Of a stretch of DNA of 6,824 nt, positions 1-6,709 are shown piece after piece. Numbering within the stretch: position 1 is the first letter of the stretch; every line of letters starts with the position of its first letter. The position numbers and the translations under genes are program-made. The stretch is from Rhodanobacteraceae bacterium (GTDB lineage Bacteria; Pseudomonadota; Gammaproteobacteria; Xanthomonadales; SZUA-5). The stretch covers positions 1-6,824 of the forward strand of contig QIMA01000081.1 in the NCBI GenBank assembly GCA_003233535.1, written 5' to 3'. The notes under the pieces are model-generated. The model was not told the origin of the DNA and did not search any database. It was given only the letters and a program-made list of their open reading frames with translations.

Positions 1-2
1 GT

Positions 3-1907
3 GCGCTGTTTGGGCTGGCAGTCGGCACGCTGGTGGTGAGCTTTGCCAGCACGCTCGGAGCAACTCTGGCGTTCTTGCTGAGCCGCTTCATGTTTCGCGA
101 TTGGGTTAAGGAGCGCTTCGGCGATCGGCTCAAGGCGATTGATGCGGGGCTGGAAAAGGACGGTGCTTTTTATCTGTTTGGCCTGCGGCTAGTCCCGGTA
201 TTTCCGTTCTTCGTGATCAATCTGGTCATGGGCTTAACTGGGCTACGCGCCTGGACTTTTGCCTGGGTGACCCAGATCGGCCTGCTTGCCGGCACTCTGG
301 TCTTCGTCAACGCTGGGCGTGAGTTGGCGCAGATTGATTCGCTCAGCGGCATATTGTCTCCGTCTCTGCTCGGCGCCTTCGTGCTGCTCGGCCTGCTGCC
401 GATTATTGGCCGTAAATTGCTCGACTATGTGCGCGCTCGCAAGATCTACGCCGGACACCGCAAGCCGAAGAAGTTCGACTTCAATATGCTAGTGATTGGC
501 GCCGGCTCCGGCGGGCTGGTAACTGCCTACATTGCCGCGGCCGTAAAGGCTAAAGTCGGTCTGATCGAGCGCCACAAGATGGGTGGCGACTGCTTGAACA
601 CCGGCTGCGTGCCGAGCAAGGCTTTGATTCGCTCGGCGCGACTGGCGGCAGAGATGCGCGGCGCCTCGAAATTTGGTCTCAGCGACGCTGATCCGGGCGT
701 GCGCTTCGCTGCGGTAATGGATCGCATCGAACAGGTGATCAAGGACATCGAGCCGCACGATTCAGTCGAGCGCTACACCAGCCTGGGCGTGGACTGCATC
801 GCTGGCGAAGCCAAGATCGTGTCGCCGTGGGAAGTCGAAATCGACGGCAAGCGGTTGTCGGCGCGCACCCTGGTCATTGCCACCGGCGCGCGACCGCTGG
901 TGCCGCCCATTCCTGGGTTAGATACGGCCCATCACTTGACCAGCGACACCGTCTGGGGTTTGCGCGAACTGCCCAAACGGATGGCGGTCATCGGTGGCGG
1001 CCCGATCGGCTGCGAGCTGGCGCAGAGTTTTGCCCGTTTGGGTAGTCAGGTGACGGTGGTTGAGCTAGCACCGCGACTGCTGGGCAAAGAAGACAAGGTG
1101 GCAGGTGAGGCGCTGTTGAAACAATTGCAAAGCGAAGGGCTAGATATTCGTCTGGCCCACAAGGCCATGCGCGTCGAGGGCGGTGAGCAGGGCGGTACGC
1201 TGCACTGCGAAGGCCCGGATGGCGAGGTCAGCATAGAATACGATTCGCTGCTGTTGGCGCTGGGGCGCAAGCCGAATACGGAAAACTTGGGTCTGGAAGA
1301 GCTGGGCATCAATTTGACTCGGCGCGGCGGAACGATCGATCACGACGCCTATTTGCGCACTAACTTCCCCAATATCTACGTCTGTGGCGATGTTGCCGGC
1401 CCCTACCAGTTCACCCATTTCAGCTCCCACCAGGCCTGGTATGCGGCGGTCAACGGCTTGCTCAGCCCGTTCTGGACCTACAAAACCGATTATCGCGTGA
1501 TCCCCAGGGTGACCTTTACCGACCCGGAAGTGGCCACGGTGGGACTCACCGCAGACGATGCGGCGGAACAGGACATCGAGGTCGAAGTGACGACTTATGG
1601 TCTGGATGACTTAGATCGCGCGATTGCCGATGGCGCTGCCGAAGGCGTCGTCCGCGTACTAACAGCGCCGGGTAAGGATCAGATACTTGGTGCCACCGTG
1701 GTCGGTTCGCACGCCGGCGAACTGCTCGCTGAGTTCACCTTGGCAATGCGCTGGAAACTTGGCCTGAACAAGATCCTCGGCACCATCCACCCGTACCCGA
1801 CCTGGTCCGAATCGGCAAAATACGCCGCTGGCGTGTGGAAGAAGAAGCACGCTCCGCAAGGTGTGTTGGCCTGGGCTGCGCGTTTTCATCGCTGGCGTAG
1901 AGGGTAG
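3..1907 (+). CDS. TVP38/TMEM64 membrane domain fused to FAD-dependent disulfide oxidoreductase (5' partial)
   Basis: The frame is open to the window edge, so the true start lies upstream; a GTG at 33 is only the first internal start codon. Residues below count from that GTG. Residues 1-130 are hydrophobic and carry TVP38/TMEM64 (DedA-like) features, including the SRF motif at 17-19 and R52-P55 followed by PFFVINLVMGLTG. A basic linker (131-148) leads into a complete class-I pyridine nucleotide-disulfide oxidoreductase. Its parts are a dinucleotide fold GAGSGG (156-161), a redox-active disulfide C187/C192 in GGDCLNTGCVPSKAL, a second dinucleotide fold GGGPIG (321-326), the FAD motif CGDVAG (451-456), and a dimerisation domain ending in IHPYPTWSE (H586, E593, the usual His-Glu pair position). 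The family is annotated as a bifunctional TVP38/FAD oxidoreductase. MerA's C-terminal vicinal cysteines and N-terminal metal-binding domain are absent, so mercury reduction is not supported. The substrate is unknown. The oxidoreductase is probably tethered to the cytoplasmic face of the inner membrane. Confidence 0.93.
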   Translation, partial: ALFGLAVGTLVVSFASTLGATLAFLLSRFMFRDWVKERFGDRLKAIDAGLEKDGAFYLFGLRLVPVFPFFVINLVMGLTGLRAWTFAWVTQIGLLAGTLVFVNAGRELAQIDSLSGILSPSLLGAFVLLGLLPIIGRKLLDYVRARKIYAGHRKPKKFDFNMLVIGAGSGGLVTAYIAAAVKAKVGLIERHKMGGDCLNTGCVPSKALIRSARLAAEMRGASKFGLSDADPGVRFAAVMDRIEQVIKDIEPHDSVERYTSLGVDCIAGEAKIVSPWEVEIDGKRLSARTLVIATGARPLVPPIPGLDTAHHLTSDTVWGLRELPKRMAVIGGGPIGCELAQSFARLGSQVTVVELAPRLLGKEDKVAGEALLKQLQSEGLDIRLAHKAMRVEGGEQGGTLHCEGPDGEVSIEYDSLLLALGRKPNTENLGLEELGINLTRRGGTIDHDAYLRTNFPNIYVCGDVAGPYQFTHFSSHQAWYAAVNGLLSPFWTYKTDYRVIPRVTFTDPEVATVGLTADDAAEQDIEVEVTTYGLDDLDRAIADGAAEGVVRVLTAPGKDQILGATVVGSHAGELLAEFTLAMRWKLGLNKILGTIHPYPTWSESAKYAAGVWKKKHAPQGVLAWAARFHRWRRG

Positions 1908-1930
1908 GGCTTGTTAGGGCTGAGGGCTGG

Positions 1931-2062
1931 CAGAGACGTTTTAGGTTTTACGTTTTAAGTAAGAGCCAACAGCCAGCAATCATCGAGTTTCGTCACTGGC
2001 CAGATTGCCGCCGCCGTTGATCTTCGCTCCTAACGTAAAACCTAAAACGTAAAACGTCTCTG
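1931..2062. repeat. Inverted pair of heptamer arrays (GTTTTAG/GTTTTAC) in the intergenic region
   Basis: The left array at 1938-1958 reads GTTTTAG, GTTTTAC, GTTTTAA. The right array at 2031-2062 is the same motif on the other strand with one more unit. The outer 13 bp CAGAGACGTTTTA (1931-1943) is perfectly repeated in inverse at 2050-2062. About 70 bp of unrelated sequence lies between the arms, and a degenerate further copy (CTAAATCCTAAAACG) follows at 2072-2086. The region sits between the oxidoreductase stop and the DoxX start and holds no gene I can support. The arms could fold as a long hairpin in RNA, but there is no T-run of a classic terminator. Confidence 0.75.
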
Positions 2063-2203
2063 TTCTTCGATCTAAATCCTAAAACGCCTTTGCAAGCTCC
2101 TAAACAGCCACGCGCCCCATTGACCCCGCCCCCACCAGCAGGCACCTTTGCCCCTTCGATCTGTAGGACCACCATCTTGGACTCCAATCTTTTTGCCCGC
2201 TTA

Positions 2204-2845
2204 ATGAATACCTGGGAATCGTTGACCGGGCGATTGAATTCTGTCGGCGATTATCTGCCGCCGCTGGTATTGCGGGTGATCATGGGCTGGGAGTTTTTTG
2301 AGGCTGGGCGCGAGAAGCTGGGCGGCGAGAACTGGTTTGCGTCTGTGCAAGGTCAGTTTCCGTTTCCCTTCAACATCGTTCCGGCCAGCTTTAGTTGGGG
2401 CTTGGCGACCTGGTTCGAGCTGATAGGCGCAGTGCTGCTAATCGTTGGATTGTGCACGCGTTTCATCGCCTTCAGCCTGCTGTTTCTGACCTTCGTGGCC
2501 ACCGCAGCCGTGCACTGGCCGAATAACTGGTCCATGTTGAGCGATTTGCTCGCCGGGTATTCGATAAGCAACGATGGCAACGGTAACTTCAAGCTGCCGC
2601 TGCTTTTCGTCGTGATGCTCTTACCACTGCTTTTCAAAGGCGCTGGCAAGCTCAGCTTGGACTATCTGTTTGGTCTGCCTTTGGGCGCTGATCCGAACCC
2701 GCCCGCCATCGCGGACTTTGGCGCATTCGGTCTGGCTGCACTCGTGCTGGGCTTGCCCTTCCTGATGCTGATGCCGCTGTTCGGCGCCACGCTGATCGTG
2801 ATTGGTCTAGCGCTAGTCGCCTTTCAGCGCTGGGTAGTTGGGTAA
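2204..2845 (+). CDS. DoxX-family integral membrane protein, HvfX-like
   Basis: A 213-residue multi-pass membrane protein. The N-terminal part carries the DoxX pattern [20 protein letters not shown] (23-42). It is followed by FPFPFNIVP (52-60), [15 protein letters not shown] (69-83), a histidine-containing VHWPNNWS (103-110), and [11 protein letters not shown]...GAGKLSLD (125-153). As I recall the family, this order matches the HvfX group of DoxX proteins, which accompany copper-binding RiPP (HvfABC) clusters. No HvfA, HvfB or HvfC gene is in the window, so that role is unproven here. Likely membrane helices are near 20-33, 66-84, 87-104, 131-146, 173-190 and 192-208. The last two lie beyond the usual KLSLD end and form a C-terminal extension. 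I chose ATG 2204 because it directly precedes the conserved part. TTG 2177, 8 nt after AGGA (2165-2168), is a real alternative adding 9 residues. A TTG at 2090 would add a proline-rich, non-conserved stretch and is unlikely. Confidence 0.85.
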   Translation: MNTWESLTGRLNSVGDYLPPLVLRVIMGWEFFEAGREKLGGENWFASVQGQFPFPFNIVPASFSWGLATWFELIGAVLLIVGLCTRFIAFSLLFLTFVATAAVHWPNNWSMLSDLLAGYSISNDGNGNFKLPLLFVVMLLPLLFKGAGKLSLDYLFGLPLGADPNPPAIADFGAFGLAALVLGLPFLMLMPLFGATLIVIGLALVAFQRWVVG

Positions 2846-2850
2846 CGCCC

Positions 2851-2924
2851 AGTACCAGTAGCCCCAAGAGTCAGCGCGGCACTCGCTCTGCTCTTATTGG
2901 CCACTGGAACTGGCAACTGGTACT
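2851..2924. repeat. Small inverted repeat AGTACCAGT / ACTGGTACT downstream of the DoxX gene
   Basis: Perfect 9-bp arms at 2851-2859 and 2916-2924 are separated by 56 nt, starting 5 bp after the DoxX stop. The right side also holds repeated ACTGG words (2903-2907 and 2916-2920). The loop is long and there is no T-run, so a terminator function is only a possibility. The rest of the 2846-3016 spacer shows no supportable gene. Confidence 0.35.
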
Positions 2925-2986
2925 AAGCGCACGGCACTCGCCTATGACTTCCAGCGCACGCACCGTTGTCCGATTCGGGTTAACCT

Positions 2987-3008
2987 CACGCGCTTTCATT
3001 CGCGCGTG
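2987..3008 (+). promoter_or_regulatory. GC-rich inverted repeat before the DUF885 start codon
   Basis: CACGCGC (2987-2993) and GCGCGTG (3002-3008) are perfect 7-bp inverted arms around an 8-nt loop (TTTCATTC). The repeat ends 8 nt before ATG 3017, where the ribosome would bind. As RNA it could mask the initiation region; as DNA it could be a palindromic operator. Neither role can be decided from sequence. The Shine-Dalgarno of this gene is weak: only GTGGG (3006-3010), which overlaps the right arm. Confidence 0.4.
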
Positions 3009-3016
3009 GGTCTGAC

Positions 3017-4840
3017 ATGAAGAAGTGGTTGAAGCGGCTGGCCAAGCTGGTCGGCGTCTTAGTCTTGCTGTTTGCGGTCTTTGTGCTGCACACGATTTAC
3101 TTCAAGCCGGTCACGACTCGCTTGTTCTTCGATCGCGTTTTCGTCGAGTTCGCATTCGACAGCCCGGAGATGCTGACCAGTATGGGCATGCTTCGGCCCT
3201 TGGGTCTGCGCTACTACGACGATGATTGGGATGATAATTCCGAGGCCCAGAGCGACAAGATTCGGACCAAGCTGCGCAATGATCTAGTGACCCTGCGCAG
3301 CTACGACCGTAGCGACATGACCGGTCAGGAAGCCTTGAGCTACGACATCTTGGAGTTCTTTCTGGATCTGCAGCAGCGCGGCGACCCGTGGCGGCATCAC
3401 AACTTCCCGGTCAATCAGCTGTTTGGTATTCAGAGCAATGTGCCGACCTTCCTCGCCACTCAGCACCCGATCAACGATGAGACTGACGTGCGCAACTATC
3501 TGACTCGGTTGGAGAAACTGCCGATCAAGTTCGCGCAAACGATGGACGGGCTAAAGTTGCGCGAGGAGAAGGGGATCTTGCCGCCGCAATTTGCGGTCGA
3601 CAAGGTGTTGATCGAGATGCGCGAGTTTGTCGCTCAGCCGGCGACCGAGAATATCCTCTACACCTCTGTGGCTGATCGTCTGGGTGAGTTAGCCGCTGAT
3701 CAGCAGTGCTGCAGCGACTTGTTACCAGAGATCGCCAAGCGCATCGAGACCGATGTCTATCCGGCTTATCAGACCTACATCGATTACTTCGCCGGATTGC
3801 AATCTGGCCTTTCCAATGACGGCGTCTGGCGTCTGCCTAATGGCGACGATTTTTACGCCCATCAGATCGAGAATCACACGACGACCAAGATGAGCGCCGA
3901 TCAGATCCATCAGATTGGCGTGGCCGAAGTGGCTCGGATTGAACTGGAGATGGACGCGATCTTGGTCGCCGAGGGCTTGATAGAAGGGAGTGTCGGCGAG
4001 CGTGTGCAGCTCTTGGCCACGCGTCCGGACCAGCTCTTTCCGGATACCGATGCCGGCAGGGAACAAATCTTGGTCGCGTATCAGGCGATCTACGACGAGA
4101 TCGACGGCAAGCTGGACCAGTACTTCTCCCGTCGTCCCGAGGCTCCGCTAGAGGTCAAGCGGATTCCCGAATTCAAGGAAAAGACGTCACCGGGTGCTTA
4201 CTACAACGCACCGTCTATGGATGGCGCCCGGCCGGGCATCTTCTACGCCAATTTGCGCGACGTAAGTGAAATCCCGCGCTTCGGGATGCGCACGCTTGCT
4301 TTCCACGAAGGCATCCCCGGACACCACTTCCAGATCGCGTTGGCGCGCGAGCTGAAAGGACTGCCGATCTTCCGCACCATGATTCCATTCACTGCGTATT
4401 CCGAAGGTTGGGCCCTGTACAGCGAACACTTGGCTCACGAGGGCGGTTTTCTGCCCGACCAACTCAGCGAACTGGGCCGATTGCAGGCAGAGATGTTCCG
4501 TGCCGTGCGCCTGGTGGTCGACACCGGGATGCATTCCAAGCGCTGGACTCGCGAGCGCGCGATTGAGCTCATGCTGGAAAAGACCGGCATGGGCGACAAA
4601 GAGGTGGAGTCTGAGATCGAGCGCTACCTAGTCATGCCTGGACAGGCCCTGGCCTACAAAATTGGCATGCTGAAGATTCAAGAGCTCCGCGCGCGGGCCG
4701 AAACTGCGCTCGGCGACAAGTTCGACATCCGCGAATTCCACAAGGTGGTGCTGCTCAACGGCGCCATGCCGATGCCGATTCTGGAGCAACAGGTGGATGG
4801 GTTCATTGCGGCCGGCGGCGTCGTTGCTGAGCAGGGCTAA
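3017..4840 (+). CDS. DUF885-family putative zinc metallopeptidase, membrane-anchored
   Basis: A 607-residue protein, normal length for the DUF885 family. Residues 1-8 are basic and about 11-27 form one hydrophobic segment (LVGVLVLLFAVFVLH). This suggests a signal anchor or uncleaved signal peptide, with no clear Ala-X-Ala site, and places the body in the periplasm. The predicted zinc site is H430-E431-G-I-P-G-H436-H437, with the conserved acidic motif YSEGWALYSE at 461-470 supplying the likely third ligand (E463 or E470). The later family signature YLVMPGQALAYKIG (537-550) is also intact. Peptide hydrolysis is inferred from the motif; the substrate is unknown. ATG 3017 is secure: the upstream frame stops at TAA 2981-2983 with no start codon between. 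An adjacent cysteine pair C231-C232 lies outside the predicted active site. The gene is 171 bp after the DoxX gene and 29 bp before a palindromic repeat element. Confidence 0.9.
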   Translation: MKKWLKRLAKLVGVLVLLFAVFVLHTIYFKPVTTRLFFDRVFVEFAFDSPEMLTSMGMLRPLGLRYYDDDWDDNSEAQSDKIRTKLRNDLVTLRSYDRSDMTGQEALSYDILEFFLDLQQRGDPWRHHNFPVNQLFGIQSNVPTFLATQHPINDETDVRNYLTRLEKLPIKFAQTMDGLKLREEKGILPPQFAVDKVLIEMREFVAQPATENILYTSVADRLGELAADQQCCSDLLPEIAKRIETDVYPAYQTYIDYFAGLQSGLSNDGVWRLPNGDDFYAHQIENHTTTKMSADQIHQIGVAEVARIELEMDAILVAEGLIEGSVGERVQLLATRPDQLFPDTDAGREQILVAYQAIYDEIDGKLDQYFSRRPEAPLEVKRIPEFKEKTSPGAYYNAPSMDGARPGIFYANLRDVSEIPRFGMRTLAFHEGIPGHHFQIALARELKGLPIFRTMIPFTAYSEGWALYSEHLAHEGGFLPDQLSELGRLQAEMFRAVRLVVDTGMHSKRWTRERAIELMLEKTGMGDKEVESEIERYLVMPGQALAYKIGMLKIQELRARAETALGDKFDIREFHKVVLLNGAMPMPILEQQVDGFIAAGGVVAEQG

Positions 4841-4869
4841 GAGCTCAGCACCAGTAGCTAGTTCGAGTA

Positions 4870-5067
4870 CCACGTAGGTCGGACAAAGACCGAGCCTAGG
4901 CGAGGGCGTGTCCGACTGTTGATGATGAACAGTGCCGCCAAGCCGCGACCCCCAGCCTCTATTCAATGTCTTGTCTACGCGGCGCTTTAACGATGCGCAA
5001 GGCATGGGTACAGAGCGCGTGTCGGACACGTCCTCGCCTAGGCTCGGTCTTTGTCCGACCTACGTGG
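4870..5067. repeat. 198-bp palindromic element with 47-bp inverted repeats (REPIN/MITE-like)
   Basis: The left arm 4870-4916 and the right arm 5021-5067 are inverted copies matching at 46 of 47 positions; the only difference is GAGGG against GAGGA near the inner end. Each arm is itself partly self-complementary: GTCGGACA (4878-4885) pairs with TGTCCGAC (4909-4916), and likewise 5021-5028 with 5052-5059. Each has GCCTAGGC in its loop (4894-4901, 5036-5043). The central 104 bp has no convincing gene. Two inverted REP-like hairpins with a spacer are the layout of a REPIN or a small MITE. I see no clear target duplication at the edges. Lying 29 bp after the DUF885 stop, it could also end or stabilise that transcript. 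Confidence 0.85.
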
Positions 5068-5090
5068 CTGTGCCCTCTACGCTGCGGTGC

Positions 5091-5109
5091 ACGTCAAACT
5101 AGTTGTCGC
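5091..5109 (-). repeat. Right terminal inverted repeat of the IS3 element (IRR)
   Basis: ACGTCAAACTAGTTGTCGC at this end is the reverse complement of 6710-6728 except for one base (A against G at position 7). It lies just downstream of orfB, whose stop codon (5115-5117) is only 5 bp inside the repeat. Confidence 0.75.
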
Positions 5110-5114
5110 CTCAT

Positions 5115-6203
5115 TCATGCGGCTGCCGAGGTTTTATGGTGATCTGGAAAGGCGGCGGCGATGCAATCGCGTTCGGGGTTTAGCGTGACGTTTCCGATGG
5201 GTGTCCAGTTGCGGGTCGGTCCTGACCAGCGTTGCGGATTACGCGCTTTGGCGTCCTGGTAGATCTGGTGTCTGGCGGCCAAGATGACGAGGTCCTTGCC
5301 CTCATGTCGTTGTGCTGGGCTGACGTACCGTATGCCGCTGTGACAGTGATCGTGGTTGTACCAACGCACGAACTCAGCGGCCCATAGCCTGGCGGCGTTT
5401 AGATCCATAAAGCCGTTGGCCGGGAATTCCGGTCGGTACTTGGCGGTGCGAAACAGCGACTCGACAAAGGCGTTGTCGTCGCTGACTCGAGGCCGTGAGT
5501 AGGAGGGTTTAATTCCCAGCCAATGAATCATGGCCAGCACAGTTGTGGCTTTGAGGGTAGCGCCGTTGTCGCCGTGGAGCACCGGTTTGACTAAGGCCTG
5601 GGCGACACCCTCGGCCAGCGCGGTTCGGCGCAGCAGGTGGGCTGCGTGATCGGCGTGATCACGGTCATGGACCTCCCAGCCAACGATCTTGCGACTGTAC
5701 AAGTCCATGATCAGGTACAGGTAAAACCATTGACCGATCACGCAAGTCGGTAGAAATGTCATGTCCCAGCACCACACTTGGCGTGGGCCGGTAGCGATAT
5801 GTGTGGTCGGGGGCCGGCCGGCGCGAGGCGTTTTGGCGCGGCCCCTGTGGGCATTTTGTCCGTGCTCGCACAGGACCCGGGCGATGGTCGATTCGCTGGC
5901 AATGTACGTACCCTCGTCAGCCAAGGTCGGCACGATGCGAGCTGGTGGTTGATCAGCAAAGCGCGGTTCATTGACGGTATGCACAATCAGAGCGCGCTCG
6001 TCGGCGGTGAGCGCGTGGGCCGGCGTCGGATGTACAGCATCGGGTCGGCGATCACCCCGTTGCAACCCATCGTTGGCCTGCCAGCGTTGCAGCGTACGCA
6101 CACTGATCCCGGCCGTTGCACAGGCCAGATGCAATCGCGCGCCAGCCGAGTGCGCCACCTGGATATCTTTGGACAATGCCTGACGATCTTCGAGAACAAT
6201 CAT
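5115..6203 (-). CDS. IS3-family transposase OrfB (DDE integrase-core)
   Basis: A 362-residue catalytic subunit of an IS3 transposase. An N-terminal helix-turn-helix-like region (about 25-42, TAGISVRTLQRW) precedes the HTH_21-like segment and the rve integrase core. The acidic triad is D147 (WCWDMTFL), D212 (LHGDNGA) and E248 (DNAFVESLF). The 35 residues between D212 and E248 give the classic D(35)E spacing, and WYNHDHCHSGIRYVSPAQRH (281-300) is the family's C-terminal signature. ATG 6201-6203 overlaps the orfA stop as ATGA, so OrfB can be made by translational coupling. A GGGG run 5 nt before ATG may help. The frame is open further upstream through orfA, which is expected if the active product is the OrfAB fusion made by -1 frameshifting (about 514 residues). 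No frameshift or missing motif is visible. Confidence 0.93.
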   Translation of the reverse strand: MIVLEDRQALSKDIQVAHSAGARLHLACATAGISVRTLQRWQANDGLQRGDRRPDAVHPTPAHALTADERALIVHTVNEPRFADQPPARIVPTLADEGTYIASESTIARVLCEHGQNAHRGRAKTPRAGRPPTTHIATGPRQVWCWDMTFLPTCVIGQWFYLYLIMDLYSRKIVGWEVHDRDHADHAAHLLRRTALAEGVAQALVKPVLHGDNGATLKATTVLAMIHWLGIKPSYSRPRVSDDNAFVESLFRTAKYRPEFPANGFMDLNAARLWAAEFVRWYNHDHCHSGIRYVSPAQRHEGKDLVILAARHQIYQDAKARNPQRWSGPTRNWTPIGNVTLNPERDCIAAAFPDHHKTSAAA

Positions 6204-6242
6204 TCGTCCCCGTCCTTGCTGAAGATCGCCGCGACTTTTTTT
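6182..6242 (-). promoter_or_regulatory. Programmed -1 ribosomal frameshift signal of the IS3 element
   Basis: On the minus strand, orfA reads TCA AAA AAA GTC, giving a slippery A_AAA_AAA at 6242-6236 (codons K140, K141). A -1 slip there enters exactly the orfB frame (next residues SRGDLQQGRGR, then M1 of OrfB). Five nucleotides downstream begins a possible stem. CGATCTTC (6228-6221) pairs perfectly with GAAGATCG (6191-6184), extended by one G-C and one G-T pair, around a 29-nt loop that contains the ATGA stop/start. This is the textbook arrangement for producing OrfAB transposase in IS3 elements; actual frameshifting is inferred. Confidence 0.8.
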
Positions 6243-6658
6243 GACAGCACCAATAACGCCGCTGTCTCCGCCAACGCCCGCTCTTTGCGCAGTAGCTCGC
6301 GTTCCAGCGTCTTGATCCGCCGGCGATCTTGCTGAGTTTGCTGGGGGCTGGCGCGAGCGTCCTCGGGTGCCGCTAGCGCCTGCGTGGCACTGTGCCGCCA
6401 GTGGATAAGGTCTTGCGCAAACACGCCGTTCTCTCGACACCACCCACTCTTGCTGACCTCGTCCATCGGCGCCGTCGTTACCACGGCATCCAAGCGCGCC
6501 GCCGCTGTCCAAGCCCGCCCTAGGGCGGGCTTGGACAGCGCTTCACTGCGCCAGCGTTCTAGCGTGTTCGTTCTAACGCCTACTTCCAGTGCAACGGCCT
6601 CCACCGATCCACTTTCCGGCGGCAATAGCCGGCCAACGGTCTTTGAAAACTTGTCCAT
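6200..6658 (-). CDS. IS3-family OrfA (DNA-binding transposase subunit)
   Basis: A 152-residue protein with two helix-turn-helix-like segments: about 18-36 (SVEAVALEVGVRTNTLERW) and about 66-87 (DEVSKSGWCRENGVFAQDLIHW). A charged heptad region at about 110-145 (RRRIKTLERELLRKERALAE) then looks like the leucine-zipper oligomerisation domain of IS3 OrfA proteins. This two-HTH layout with a C-terminal ALLVL-KK segment is familiar from one IS3 branch. It binds the IS ends, and OrfA alone usually regulates transposition. Start ATG 6656-6658 lies 51 bp inside the left terminal repeat; no strong ribosome-binding site is visible close to it. The linker between the two HTHs (residues 40-52) is encoded by a perfect 38-bp palindrome, which is odd for coding DNA. 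Confidence 0.88.
   Translation of the reverse strand: MDKFSKTVGRLLPPESGSVEAVALEVGVRTNTLERWRSEALSKPALGRAWTAAARLDAVVTTAPMDEVSKSGWCRENGVFAQDLIHWRHSATQALAAPEDARASPQQTQQDRRRIKTLERELLRKERALAETAALLVLSKKVAAIFSKDGDE
6503..6540. repeat. Perfect 38-bp palindrome inside orfA
   Basis: Every base from 6503 to 6521 pairs with its partner from 6522 to 6540, with CCCTAGGG at the centre and no mismatch. It is GC-rich and lies wholly in orfA codons 40-52, between the two predicted DNA-binding segments. In mRNA it would form a very stable hairpin about 260 nt before the frameshift site; in DNA it could extrude as a cruciform. Confidence 0.95.
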
Positions 6659-6709
6659 ATCGAGCCATGACGTACTCCAGTTATCGCCCCCAGATCCAAT
6701 CCTATCCGA

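Noticed and set aside
489..1907. Identification as mercuric reductase (merA)
   Set aside because: The CxxxxC oxidoreductase core fits, but the C-terminal cysteine pair and metal-binding domain of MerA are missing and no mer genes are nearby.
1931..2062. CRISPR array or replication origin iterons
   Set aside because: The heptamers are short, directly abutting and inverted, without spacers, and there is no Cas, DnaA-box cluster or Rep gene.
4628..5029. Minus-strand open frame of 133 residues overlapping the DUF885 3' end and the palindromic element
   Set aside because: It is antisense to a well-supported gene for half its length and the rest is translated inverted repeat; no recognisable domain.
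5098..5103. ACTAGT as a 6-bp target-site duplication of the IS3
   Set aside because: ACTAGT is its own reverse complement, and the inverted match continues outside it (ACGTCA on both ends), so it is better read as part of the terminal repeats; kept only as an alternative.
5778..6335. Plus-strand open frame of 185 residues across orfB/orfA
   Set aside because: Shadow of the transposase genes; both strand partners have clear IS3 motifs and this frame has none.
6204..6512. Upstream extension of the orfB frame as a longer OrfB protein
   Set aside because: It overlaps orfA out of frame and has low-complexity composition; the ATG at 6203 or the -1 frameshift from orfA explains OrfB expression.
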